In this document: piece after piece, positions 19,959 through 28,200 of the stretch
How positions within the stretch are numbered: position 1 is the stretch's first letter
Layout of the letters: each line of letters starts with the position of its first letter
DNA from: Gammaproteobacteria bacterium
GTDB lineage: Bacteria > Pseudomonadota > Gammaproteobacteria > Burkholderiales > Gallionellaceae
Direction: 5' to 3'
NCBI GenBank assembly: GCA_018813765.1
Contig: JAHJBC010000012.1
Location: 1-64,000, forward strand
Length of the DNA: 64,000 nt
Program-made: the position numbers and the translations under genes
The notes under the pieces: generated by a model
Seen by the model: the letters and a program-made list of their open reading frames with translations, nothing else
Databases searched by the model: none
Told to the model about the DNA's origin: nothing

Positions 19959-20489
19959 ATGCGAGTCATATTCGTTGCGGGAGTACATGCCGTCGGCAAA
20001 TCAACTGCCTGCCAGTTTGTCTCGAATGAGTTTGGGATTCCGTATTTCACCGCTAGTCAGATTATTCGTGAAGAAAGGGCTTCCGCTATTGCGGAAAACT
20101 CTAAGTTGGTGGCTGATGTCGATGGAAATCAGAAGCTATTGTTGCAAGGTGTATCAAAGCGCTGCGGGGTAGGGCGACTGTTACTTGATGGCCATTTTAC
20201 GATGCGCCGCAAAACAGACGGAGAGATTGAGGCGATCCATATTGATGTATTTCGTGAGTTACGCATTGCGGGCGTGGTGTTGTTTACAGACCATCCAGAG
20301 CAAATTTCAAAAAGAATGCTTGAGAGGGATGGGGCTACATTGCCGACTGAAATGTTTCGTGAGCATCAGGATGCCGAATTGGCGCACGCGAAATTTGTTG
20401 CGGAGTCACTGAAAAGGCCAATGGTGGTTCTCCGCGCATTTGATATCGATAGCATGTCAAAGGCAGTACAGGGCTGGGTTAATGTTTAG
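19959..20489 (+). CDS. Small P-loop (nucleotide kinase-like) ATPase
   Basis: 176 residues. Walker A GVHAVGKST spans residues 8-16, close to the N-terminus as in adenylate or shikimate kinases. A middle LLLDGHFTMR segment could be the Walker B region, and the Arg-rich stretch SKRMLERDG resembles a lid. The substrate is unknown; a nucleotide, polynucleotide end or small molecule are all possible. It is the third gene of a tightly packed trio after the PIN-GNAT and ASCH genes and has similarly AT-rich base use. Confidence 0.7.
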   Translation: MRVIFVAGVHAVGKSTACQFVSNEFGIPYFTASQIIREERASAIAENSKLVADVDGNQKLLLQGVSKRCGVGRLLLDGHFTMRRKTDGEIEAIHIDVFRELRIAGVVLFTDHPEQISKRMLERDGATLPTEMFREHQDAELAHAKFVAESLKRPMVVLRAFDIDSMSKAVQGWVNV

Positions 20490-20558
20490 ATCAGTTTTTA
20501 CGGAGCAGCTTCCCATTTATTTTGAAAATATCTCAACTTTGGTTGGAGGAGAAGTGTC

Positions 20559-20816
20559 ATGGATATGCTCACCTTATCCCAAGCCGATACCCGCCGCCTG
20601 GAAAAGTTGGCGCAGGCCACAGGCCGCACTCCCAGAAGCGTGCTGAAGCATGTGATGCGCGACGGCTTTGAGGCGACTGAGCACTCCGTGCATGCAGTGA
20701 CTTCCAGAATGCAGACGAATCAGCGCATCACCCACAATGCCGCAATGCAGCAGCTTGATCAGATGATTCAAACGCATGGTCGTATGTATGACCAGCGGCG
20801 AAAATACCCGGAATGA
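20559..20816 (+). CDS. Ribbon-helix-helix-like small protein
   Basis: 85 residues with a strong GGAGGAGAAG ribosome binding site 5 bases before the ATG. The N-terminal 40 residues (LTLSQADTRRLEKLAQATGRTPRSVLKHVMRDGFE) have the strand-helix-helix pattern of CopG-type DNA-binding antitoxins. The tail is Gln/Met-rich. It is followed 14 bases later by an unknown gene, so it could be the regulator or antitoxin of a two-gene unit. The role is inferred only. Confidence 0.55.
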   Translation: MDMLTLSQADTRRLEKLAQATGRTPRSVLKHVMRDGFEATEHSVHAVTSRMQTNQRITHNAAMQQLDQMIQTHGRMYDQRRKYPE

Positions 20817-20830
20817 AACAGGAGAACTGA

Positions 20831-21244
20831 ATGTCTGACTATCCCCGCTTTATGCTGAACCGCGGCATGGTGATTCTTCGATGCAAGCAACCCTTCGCAG
20901 ATTGGCTGAATGAGAATGATCCGATGCCGCGCAATCTTTCTCTGGCAGAGATCAATGAGGAGGGGAGTGTCTTTCTGATTCCCGGCTATGACAGTCAAGT
21001 CGAGCCAGTGGAGATTCACAAGGACGCAGTCGGATGGGTAGAGAGAAGATGGCAGATGTTCTTTGAGCACATACTCAATGATTGGTTGATGGACGAGTCG
21101 TTATGGCCGAAGAAACGCACACTCAAGATGTTCCGGGAATGGTTTTCGGTCGAGTTCAATTCGATGGTGTGGGACATGGCGGATGAGCCGCTGGCCATTG
21201 AGGATTGGGATGCGCTCGAAGTGGGCGATGAATTGCTGCATTGA
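20831..21244 (+). CDS. Conserved-looking hypothetical protein
   Basis: 137 residues, acidic, with many Trp and no membrane segment (MLNRGMVILRCKQPFADWLNE near the start, EWFSVEFNSMVWDMADEPL near the end). No catalytic motif or family is recognised with confidence. A CAGGAG ribosome binding site precedes it. The 14-base spacing from the ribbon-helix-helix-like gene suggests one transcript. If that gene is an antitoxin this could be its partner, but its acidity is unlike most RNase toxins. Confidence 0.5.
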   Translation: MSDYPRFMLNRGMVILRCKQPFADWLNENDPMPRNLSLAEINEEGSVFLIPGYDSQVEPVEIHKDAVGWVERRWQMFFEHILNDWLMDESLWPKKRTLKMFREWFSVEFNSMVWDMADEPLAIEDWDALEVGDELLH

Positions 21245-21418
21245 AGTGCTTGGGAGGTTGAGAGCCTCCTGCGGGTGATGTTTCGCTGAAATCGAGTTTA
21301 TCGATCATGGCTAACAGCATAAATTAAAAGCCGAATTTTCTCCAACCAAAGCTAAGCATATTTATTTATGCTTGTTTGATATACTTCTGGCACACATTTC
21401 CGACTCTAAGGCGAAATC

Positions 21419-22861
21419 ATGTTGCAAGTGTCTGAAAAAGAAATAGAAGCCAGGTTGCGACTCGATAACCCATGGTGGCAGGCAGGTGGTGGAATCGACC
21501 CGGAATATCAAGGGTTTCCTCGTCGCGCTTATCTGCCGGATTTTTCGCGCCTGGTCAGGCAAGAGGCAATCAATCGTGCGGTGGTTCTGCTGGGGCCGCG
21601 TCGCGTCGGCAAAACGATTCTGGTTTATCACGCCATACATGATCTATTGACTCAACGCGGCGTGAGCGGTCGCGACATTCTCTACGTTTCTTTGGAAACG
21701 CCGTTATATACCGGACTTTCATTGGAAGGGGTGGTGAACCGTTTCAAGAAATTGTTTGTTCGTCCCGAAGGAACCAGGCTTTATGTAGTCTTTGACGAAA
21801 TCCAGTATTTGAAAGGCTGGGAGGTTCACCTCAAATCATTGGTGGATTCTTTTCGGGGTATTCGCTTTGTTGCAACCGGTTCTGCTGCAGCAGCCCTCAA
21901 AACGAAAAGCGCGGAATCCGGTGCTGGCAGGTTCACCGAGTTTGTATTGCCGCCGTTGACCTTTGCGGAGTATTTGCGATTTATCGAGCGTGAGGATGGG
22001 CTGATTCGGGAGGCTGGCGAAGAGCGCGGTACGCTTCACTACGAAACAGACGATGTGCACGGACTGAATGAGGCATTCATTGATTATCTGAACTTCGGCG
22101 GATATCCGGAGGCGGTGTTCTCGCCGATGATTCGCCAGAATCCCCGTCGCTTCATCAAGAGCGACATCATAGACAAGGTGTTACTGCGCGATTTACCCAG
22201 CCTGTATGGCATCAGCGATATCCAGGAGTTGAATGGATTGTTTAACACGCTGGCATACAACACCGGGGAAGAGTTGAGCCTGGAAGCGATATCCAAGACT
22301 TCTCAAGTGGGGAAAATCACATTGGTAAAATATCTGGAATACCTGGAGGCGGCGTTCCTGATTAGAAGGGTACATAGGGTCGATCAGGATGCAGCGCATT
22401 TCAAGCGAGCCACGACTTTCAAGGTATACCTCACCAATCCGACCATGCGCGCTGCCTTGTTTGGCCCGGTAGATGAGCATCATGAGGCAATCGGCCAATT
22501 GGTTGAGACGGCGGTGTTCAGTCAATGGCTGCACAACGCGCCCTTGGTCGATTCTTTGTACTATGCACGATGGAAGAGTGGCGAGGTAGATCTGGTCAGC
22601 CTTGATCCGCAACAGAGACCGCGCTTTGCTGTGGAAGTGAAATGGTCCGACCGCGCGTTTGACGATCCAAAAGAGATTAAAGGACTGCTGGATTTTTCCA
22701 GGAAACACGTGCTGGGCCGGGCACCTTTGGTAACAACTTTGACCCGGTCCGGCGTCAAGGAATTTGCCGGAATCAAGGTGGAGTTTTCGCCTAGCAGTTT
22801 GCATTGCTATACGGTCGCAAAGAACACGCTTGATCGACTGAGAGTCGGCGCGGAATCCTGA
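21419..22861 (+). CDS. AAA ATPase with DUF4143-type C-terminal domain
   Basis: 480 residues. Walker A GPRRVGKT spans 59-66 and Walker B LYVVFDEIQY spans 121-130, with a conserved sensor-like VATGSAA after them. The C-terminal DUF4143 half contains SGEVDLV and AVEVKW, matching the spacing of a PD-(D/E)xK-like core. Proteins of this family are widespread and of uncertain function. Some are called predicted ATPases linked to mobile or defence regions. The gene stands alone, with a 174-base gap upstream and a 143-base gap downstream. Confidence 0.8.
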   Translation: MLQVSEKEIEARLRLDNPWWQAGGGIDPEYQGFPRRAYLPDFSRLVRQEAINRAVVLLGPRRVGKTILVYHAIHDLLTQRGVSGRDILYVSLETPLYTGLSLEGVVNRFKKLFVRPEGTRLYVVFDEIQYLKGWEVHLKSLVDSFRGIRFVATGSAAAALKTKSAESGAGRFTEFVLPPLTFAEYLRFIEREDGLIREAGEERGTLHYETDDVHGLNEAFIDYLNFGGYPEAVFSPMIRQNPRRFIKSDIIDKVLLRDLPSLYGISDIQELNGLFNTLAYNTGEELSLEAISKTSQVGKITLVKYLEYLEAAFLIRRVHRVDQDAAHFKRATTFKVYLTNPTMRAALFGPVDEHHEAIGQLVETAVFSQWLHNAPLVDSLYYARWKSGEVDLVSLDPQQRPRFAVEVKWSDRAFDDPKEIKGLLDFSRKHVLGRAPLVTTLTRSGVKEFAGIKVEFSPSSLHCYTVAKNTLDRLRVGAES

Positions 22862-23004
22862 GATAGAAGGTCCAATCGCATCATATGATTCAAAAACCTG
22901 GCCGCAACAAGGTTAGATAGCCTTTGAGGGCGAAGCCATCGCTGTCGGCCCGTTAGCCGACCTGTTAAGATACGCCCCTCCAGAAATTCACCACCCGCAG
23001 CTTA

Positions 23005-24393
23005 ATGTCCGCTTCAGATTCATCCATGACCCCCTTTGAACGCCGTGCCAGTATTGGCCTGGCGAGCATCTATGGCCTGCGCATGCTGGGCTTGTTCATC
23101 ATCCTGCCGATCTTTGCCTTGTATGCCGAGCATCTGCCGGGCGGGGAAAGCCATTTCCTGATCGGGGTCGCGCTGGGGGCGTACGGGTTGACGCAGGCGA
23201 TCTTGCAGATCCCGGCGGGGTGGTTGTCGGATCGTTACGGGCGCAAGCCGGTCATCATCGTCGGCCTGCTACTGTTCGCTGCGGGCAGTTTCATCGCGGC
23301 TGCGGCAGACGACATCTACTGGATCATCGCCGGGCGCGTGATTCAGGGCGCGGGGGCGATCAATGCGGCGGTGATGGCGCTGACGGCGGACCTGACGCGC
23401 GAGGAGCATCGCACCAAGGCGATGGCGATGATCGGCATCACCATCGGCATCACATTCTCGATCTCGATGGTGCTGTCGCCAATCCTGTACAGATACATCG
23501 GCATGTCCGGCATCTTCGAGCTGATCGGCGTGCTGGCTTTCGTTTCCATCGCGGTGGTGTTGTGGTTCATTCCCACGCCGCGCATCACGCGTTTCCATAC
23601 CGATACCGAGGCCGCGCACGGCCACTTTGGCGAGGTGCTGCGCAACAAGGATCTGCTGCGCATGGATTTCGGCGTGTTCACCTTGCACGCGATATTGATG
23701 TCGGTGTTCATGCAGGTGCCGTTCATCCTGCGCGACTTGGGGCTGGATGCGCAGCACCAGTGGCAGGTGTATCTGCCGGTGATGCTGATCGCCTTCGTGC
23801 TGATGGTGCCGCCTATTGTCATTGCAGAGAAGAAGGCGAAGCTGAAGCCGGTGTTCATGTTCGCCATCGCTCTGGCTGCCGTGGCACAACTGGGCATACT
23901 GTTTTTCCAGCATAGCGTGTGGGGTGTGGCGGTGTCGTTGCTGGTGTTCTTCACCGCATTCAACGTGCTGGAGGCGACGCAGCCTTCCATCGTCAGCAAG
24001 ATCGCGCCGCTCGCCGCCAAGGGCACGGCGATGGGCGTGTTCAGCAGCGTGCAATTCCTCGGGGCATTCTTCGGCTCGGCCATGGGCGGGCTGTTGATGC
24101 AGGTTTACGGCGGCAATTCGGTGCTGCTGTTCGCGGTGGGCATGTTGCTGCTGTGGCTGGCGGTGGCCTCGTCCATGCGCGCTCCGCAGGCGCTGCTGAC
24201 GAAGATGTACCACCTGCCGGAACTCGGGCCAGAAGCTTCAAGCGCGTTGCAGTCGAGTCTGGCACAATTACGGGGTGTGCGGGAGGTGCTGGTCGTGGGG
24301 AACGAGCAGATCGCCTGTATCAAGGTTGAAATGGGCGGCTTCGATGAAGAAGCAGTGGATAATCTGGTGAAAGGGGACGTGAGATGTCAGTGA
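23005..24393 (+). CDS. YajR-like MFS transporter
   Basis: 462 residues with about twelve membrane helices. The major facilitator loop motif [11 protein letters not shown] follows helix 2. The last 65 residues ([26 protein letters not shown]) form a soluble ferredoxin-like domain as in E. coli YajR. The transported compound is unknown. A TAAGAT -10 box with a CGCCCC discriminator lies at about 22966-22971. The gene overlaps ssb by 10 bases, an arrangement seen near uvrA in related bacteria. Confidence 0.88.
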   Translation: MSASDSSMTPFERRASIGLASIYGLRMLGLFIILPIFALYAEHLPGGESHFLIGVALGAYGLTQAILQIPAGWLSDRYGRKPVIIVGLLLFAAGSFIAAAADDIYWIIAGRVIQGAGAINAAVMALTADLTREEHRTKAMAMIGITIGITFSISMVLSPILYRYIGMSGIFELIGVLAFVSIAVVLWFIPTPRITRFHTDTEAAHGHFGEVLRNKDLLRMDFGVFTLHAILMSVFMQVPFILRDLGLDAQHQWQVYLPVMLIAFVLMVPPIVIAEKKAKLKPVFMFAIALAAVAQLGILFFQHSVWGVAVSLLVFFTAFNVLEATQPSIVSKIAPLAAKGTAMGVFSSVQFLGAFFGSAMGGLLMQVYGGNSVLLFAVGMLLLWLAVASSMRAPQALLTKMYHLPELGPEASSALQSSLAQLRGVREVLVVGNEQIACIKVEMGGFDEEAVDNLVKGDVRCQ

Positions 24394-24848
24394 ACAAGGC
24401 AATCCTGGTTGGGCGTCTGGGCAAAGACCCGGAGACCCGTTACATGACCAATGGCGAGGCGGTGACCAACGTTTCGCTGGCGACTTCCGAGAACTACAAG
24501 GACAAGAGCGGCGAGAAACAGGAACGCACCGAGTGGCACAACCTGGTGTTCTACCGCCGCCTGGCCGAGATCGCCGGTGAATACCTGAAAAAGGGTTCAA
24601 TGATTTACGTCGAAGGTCGCATCCAGAACCGTAAATACCAGGACAAGGAAGGCAAGGATCGCTATATCAGCGAGATCATCGTCAACGAGATGAAGATGCT
24701 GGGCAGTAAATCCACCGGTGGCGGCAGCTTTGAAGTGGAGGATGAACGCTCCGCACCCGCGCAGCGCAGCGCTCCGGCCGCCAAGCCTGCCGCTGCGCCC
24801 GCAGCCAAGGGCAACTTCGATAACTTCGACGACGATATTCCGTTCTAA
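24384..24848 (+). CDS. ssb: Single-stranded DNA-binding protein
   Basis: 154 residues. The OB-fold (about 1-110) reads [20 protein letters not shown] and later [15 protein letters not shown] low-complexity Ala/Pro linker is followed by the acidic tip DDDIPF, which recruits repair proteins. It overlaps the transporter gene and lies close to uvrA, so repair genes are grouped. greB follows 18 bases later. Confidence 0.98.
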   Translation: MSVNKAILVGRLGKDPETRYMTNGEAVTNVSLATSENYKDKSGEKQERTEWHNLVFYRRLAEIAGEYLKKGSMIYVEGRIQNRKYQDKEGKDRYISEIIVNEMKMLGSKSTGGGSFEVEDERSAPAQRSAPAAKPAAAPAAKGNFDNFDDDIPF

Positions 24849-24866
24849 AGAAATCGTGCAGCACCC

Positions 24867-25430
24867 GTGAGCAAGGCATTCACCCGCGAAAACGACGACG
24901 CTGACGACGACGAAGAGTCGGCGTCGTTGCCCGCGATCCCCGCCGGCAGCAAGAACTACATCACCCCAGAAGGCTATCGCCGCCTGAAAGCAGAATACAT
25001 GTATCTGCTGGATGAGGAACGTCCGGCGCTGGTGCAGACCGTGCACTGGGCGGCCTCCAACGGCGACCGCTCCGAGAACGGCGACTACATCTACGGCAAG
25101 AAACGCTTGCGCGAGATCGACCGCCGCCTGCGCTTCCTCGCCAAACGGCTGGAGAATTCCGAAGTGATCGACCCGGCGCAACGTCAGGGCTGCGATCAGG
25201 TCTTCTTCGGCGCGACCGTCACCGTCTGCCACGGCGACGGCACCGAGCGCACCTACAGCATCGTCGGCATCGACGAGGCCAACGCCAGCAAGGGTCACAT
25301 CAGTTGGGTGTCGCCGCTGGCGCGCTCGCTGCTCAAAGCGCGTGCCGACGACGCGGTGAAGCTGCAGCTTCCCGATGGTGTCGAAGAACTGGTGGTGGTC
25401 GAGGTGGTGTACCAGCACATCGAGCTGTAA
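24867..25430 (+). CDS. greB: Transcription elongation factor GreB
   Basis: 187 residues from a GTG start. The coiled-coil N-terminal domain contains ITPEGYRRLKAEYMYLLDEERP and the tip acidic pair region NGDRSENGDYIYGKKR. The C-terminal FKBP-like domain ends QLPDGVEELVVVEVVYQ. An acidic 25-residue N-terminal stretch (DDADDDEE) extends beyond the usual GreB start. GreB helps backtracked RNA polymerase cleave its transcript. Confidence 0.95.
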   Translation: MSKAFTRENDDADDDEESASLPAIPAGSKNYITPEGYRRLKAEYMYLLDEERPALVQTVHWAASNGDRSENGDYIYGKKRLREIDRRLRFLAKRLENSEVIDPAQRQGCDQVFFGATVTVCHGDGTERTYSIVGIDEANASKGHISWVSPLARSLLKARADDAVKLQLPDGVEELVVVEVVYQHIEL

Positions 25431-25446
25431 CACCCAGAGAATAGTG

Positions 25447-26376
25447 ATGAGATTAATTTCCTTTTTGATCGGCGCCATGTTTGCTGTGCTGTCGTCGACC
25501 GCGGCATGCGCCGAATACCTTCCCAAAGCCGAGCTGGTTGCGGACAACGTCTACGCTATCGTCGGGCCATTGGGGCAGCGTAACGCGGAGAACGACGGGC
25601 TGAATGCCAACTTCGGTTTCGTCGTCACGCCTGCCGGTGTGATCCTGATCGATTCCGGCGCGAGCCGGGCGGGTGCGGAGAAACTGGAGAAGGCCATTCG
25701 TGCCGTGACGGACAAGCCGGTGCGCTGGGTCGTCAACACGGGCAGCCAGGATCACCGCTGGCTGGGCAATGACTACTTCGCCGGCCGCGGTGCCGAGACC
25801 ATCGCGTTGGACAGGACTGCCGCCACACAGGCGAAGTACGCCGCGCAGCATATGGAAGGTCTCGAGCGTTTCCTCGGCGAGCGCTTGCGGGGGACCAAGC
25901 CGCTGCCCGCGACGCGCAAGTTGAATGGCGATATGGCCACGCTCGAGCTGGGCGGCGAGACGCTGGAGCTACGATACAGCGACGCGCATTTCCCCGGCGA
26001 TGCGATGATCTTTTTGCCCAAGCACGGGATCGTGTTCGGCGGCGATCTGGTCTATGTCGACCGCTTGCTGGCCATCTTGCCCTGGTCCAGCGTGCGCAAG
26101 GGACAGCGCGCCTTCAAGGCGCTGGCGGCACTGAAGCCGGCGCGCATCGTACCCGGCCACGGGCGCGTCTGCGACTTGGCGCAAGCGCAACGGGAGAGCG
26201 GCGACTACTACGATTTTCTGGCCGATGTCATCGGCGCTGCGGCCAAAGAAATGGAAGCGATGGATGAGGTGATCAAGCGCCATGCCGACCACGCGGCCTT
26301 CCGTCATCTCGAGAACTATGACAGTCTGCACCGGGCCAATATGAACCGCGCGTTCACGGAGTTTGAAGCGGAATAA
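25447..26376 (+). CDS. Exported metallo-beta-lactamase-fold protein with incomplete metal site
   Basis: 309 residues from the ATG at 25447, with a signal peptide (MRLISFLIGAMFAVLSSTAACA). The fold is clear from LIDSG at 68-71, AHFPGDAMIF, VFGGDLVY and PGHGRV. The usual HxHxDH motif reads GSQDH at 99-103, so both first His ligands are lost while Asp102 and His103 remain. A related family takes part in quinoprotein alcohol oxidation and sulfur metabolism, but no such genes lie nearby. It follows greB by 16 bases. Confidence 0.8.
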   Translation: MRLISFLIGAMFAVLSSTAACAEYLPKAELVADNVYAIVGPLGQRNAENDGLNANFGFVVTPAGVILIDSGASRAGAEKLEKAIRAVTDKPVRWVVNTGSQDHRWLGNDYFAGRGAETIALDRTAATQAKYAAQHMEGLERFLGERLRGTKPLPATRKLNGDMATLELGGETLELRYSDAHFPGDAMIFLPKHGIVFGGDLVYVDRLLAILPWSSVRKGQRAFKALAALKPARIVPGHGRVCDLAQAQRESGDYYDFLADVIGAAAKEMEAMDEVIKRHADHAAFRHLENYDSLHRANMNRAFTEFEAE

Positions 26377-26472
26377 CGGCGACCGGCCCTGTGCCGGTAA
26401 ATTGCAGTTGTTATGCAGATTCCACTTTTCCTCGTGTCCCATATCATTGGCGAATTCCGGTACCTTCAATTT

Positions 26473-26512
26473 AATTCAGTCGCTTGACTTAATCAAATGA
26501 CTGAATTATGGT
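26473..26512 (+). promoter_or_regulatory. Promoter and operator-like palindrome for the TetR/RND operon
   Basis: AATTCAGTC at 26473-26481 and GACTGAATT at 26499-26507 form a 9-bp inverted repeat. Inside it lies -35 TTGACT (26484-26489), followed by a 17-base spacer and TATGGT (26507-26512). A repressor bound to the palindrome would cover the promoter, which fits autoregulation by the TetR protein encoded next. Confidence 0.55.
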
Positions 26513-26542
26513 GGCGGCCCATTCACGATTCCGGGACGAACC

Positions 26543-27259
26543 ATGACCACCAGGAAAGAGCCGCGCTGCCTGCTGCTGAAAACCGCGCAGCGGATACTCG
26601 GCCACCAGCCCACCAATCAGGAAGAGACACGCTGGCGCCTGTTGCAGGCGGCCGCCGAGGTGTTCGCCGAGGTGGGCTACCACGCCGCGACCACACGCGA
26701 GATCTGCAAGCGCGCCGGGGTCAATCTGGCTTCCATCCATTATTACTACGGCGACAAGGCGGAGTTGTACCGCGAGGTGTTCCGTCTGCCTTTCCTCGAC
26801 GAATGCAACACCTTCATCACGCTCGATATCGAAAAGGCAACGTTGCCGGAGGCGCTGCGCGCTTTCTACAACTGGTTCTTTCCGTCGCTCGCCGAGGAAG
26901 ATCCGATGACGAAACTCTTCATGCGCCTGCACGCGCGAGAAGACGCCGAACCCAGCGGCGTGCTGGGCGATGCGATGGTGCAGGCATACCGTCCCAACCA
27001 CGAAAAGATGCAGGCGTTGCTGTGCCGCGAACTCGGGCTTAAGAAGATGGATGCCGAAGTGGACCGGTTGACGTTCGCACTGGTTGGTCTGGCGACGGTG
27101 TATTTCCACAATCGCACGGCGATCGATGCGTTTGCGCCGCACCTGGTCACCGGGCAGAAGGCGCAGGAACTCATGGCCGAGCGCCTGACCGGATACGCCA
27201 TCGCCCTGATCGGGGAAGAGCGCAAACGTCGTGCCTCTGCGGCGCGGGCGAAGAAATAA
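26543..27259 (+). CDS. TetR-family regulator, CecR-like
   Basis: 238 residues. The helix-turn-helix domain (about 28-75) reads RWRLLQAAAEVFAEVGYHAATTREICKRAGVN, then LASIHYYYGDKAELY. The C-terminal ligand domain resembles the CerR/CecR (YbiH) group, which controls efflux genes in E. coli. It is the first gene of a run with a membrane fusion protein, an RND pump and an outer membrane channel. It probably represses them through the palindrome at 26473-26507; this role is inferred. Confidence 0.85.
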   Translation: MTTRKEPRCLLLKTAQRILGHQPTNQEETRWRLLQAAAEVFAEVGYHAATTREICKRAGVNLASIHYYYGDKAELYREVFRLPFLDECNTFITLDIEKATLPEALRAFYNWFFPSLAEEDPMTKLFMRLHAREDAEPSGVLGDAMVQAYRPNHEKMQALLCRELGLKKMDAEVDRLTFALVGLATVYFHNRTAIDAFAPHLVTGQKAQELMAERLTGYAIALIGEERKRRASAARAKK

Positions 27260-27279
27260 GACTGAAAGGAAAATAGACG

Positions 27280-28200
27280 ATGAAAACGAAACTGCTTTCC
27301 GGCCCTTCGATGCAGAAGCTGGCGATCGCCGCACTGGTGCTGGGGATCGCGGCATGGAAATTTGGCGGCCACAGCGTGGCGATGGAGCAAACGTCCACGC
27401 TTAACCGTCCCGCGCTGACGGTGCGCACCACGATGCTGCAGGGCGACCAGTGGTCGCGCACCTTGTCTGCCAACGGCAGTATCCTGCCCTGGCAGGAAGC
27501 TATCATCAGCGCCCAGATGCAGGGCGTGCGCCTCGCGGCGGTAAAGGTCAGCATCGGCGATCACGTGAAGCAGGGCGATGTGCTGGTGACGCTGGATAAT
27601 TTCGCGCGCATTGGCAGTGATCCGGCTGCTGCGCAAGGCCGCATCGTGGCCCCCTATGACGGCGTCATCTCGGCGGCCAGCGCCAATGAGGGTTCCATGT
27701 CCCAGCCCGGCGTCGAGCTGTTCCGGTTGATCCGTAACGGGCGTCTGGAATGGCGCGCCGAGTTGACTGCGGATGAGCTGATGCTGCTGCGTCGCGGCAT
27801 GCCGGTGGAAATCACGGTCGGCGAGGGGCGCGTGCTCAAGGGCGCGGTGCGCGCGATCTCGCCATCGGTGGATGCCAAGACCCGCTACGGTTATGCGCTG
27901 GTCTCCTTGTCGGACAGCGCCGGCATCATCGCCGGGGTGTATGCAAACGGCACTTTCGATATCAGCGGCGGCAAGCGCACGCTCTCGTCGCTGCCGCAGT
28001 CGGCGGTGATGCGGCGCGGCAGCACTGCCTATGTACTGGTGGTGGATGCGGAGAATCGCGTGCGCGAGCGCCCGGTGAAACTGGGCCAGCGCAGCGGCGA
28101 CCGTATCGAGATCAGGCAGGGATTGAAGAGCGACGAGAAGGTGGTGGAGACCGGCGGCCCGTTCCTGAGTGAAGGTGATTTCGTGCAGGTGGTCAAATGA
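27280..28200 (+). CDS. RND efflux membrane fusion protein lacking the coiled-coil hairpin
   Basis: 306 residues with one N-terminal membrane anchor (about 12-27). The first lipoyl half-motif is at 75-107 (GVRLAAVKVSIGDHVKQGD) and the second at 121-150 (RIVAPYDGVISAAS). Only about 13 residues separate them, where most family members carry a long alpha-hairpin that touches TolC. A beta-barrel and a membrane-proximal domain follow. The stop overlaps the pump gene start (ATGA). Confidence 0.85.
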   Translation: MKTKLLSGPSMQKLAIAALVLGIAAWKFGGHSVAMEQTSTLNRPALTVRTTMLQGDQWSRTLSANGSILPWQEAIISAQMQGVRLAAVKVSIGDHVKQGDVLVTLDNFARIGSDPAAAQGRIVAPYDGVISAASANEGSMSQPGVELFRLIRNGRLEWRAELTADELMLLRRGMPVEITVGEGRVLKGAVRAISPSVDAKTRYGYALVSLSDSAGIIAGVYANGTFDISGGKRTLSSLPQSAVMRRGSTAYVLVVDAENRVRERPVKLGQRSGDRIEIRQGLKSDEKVVETGGPFLSEGDFVQVVK

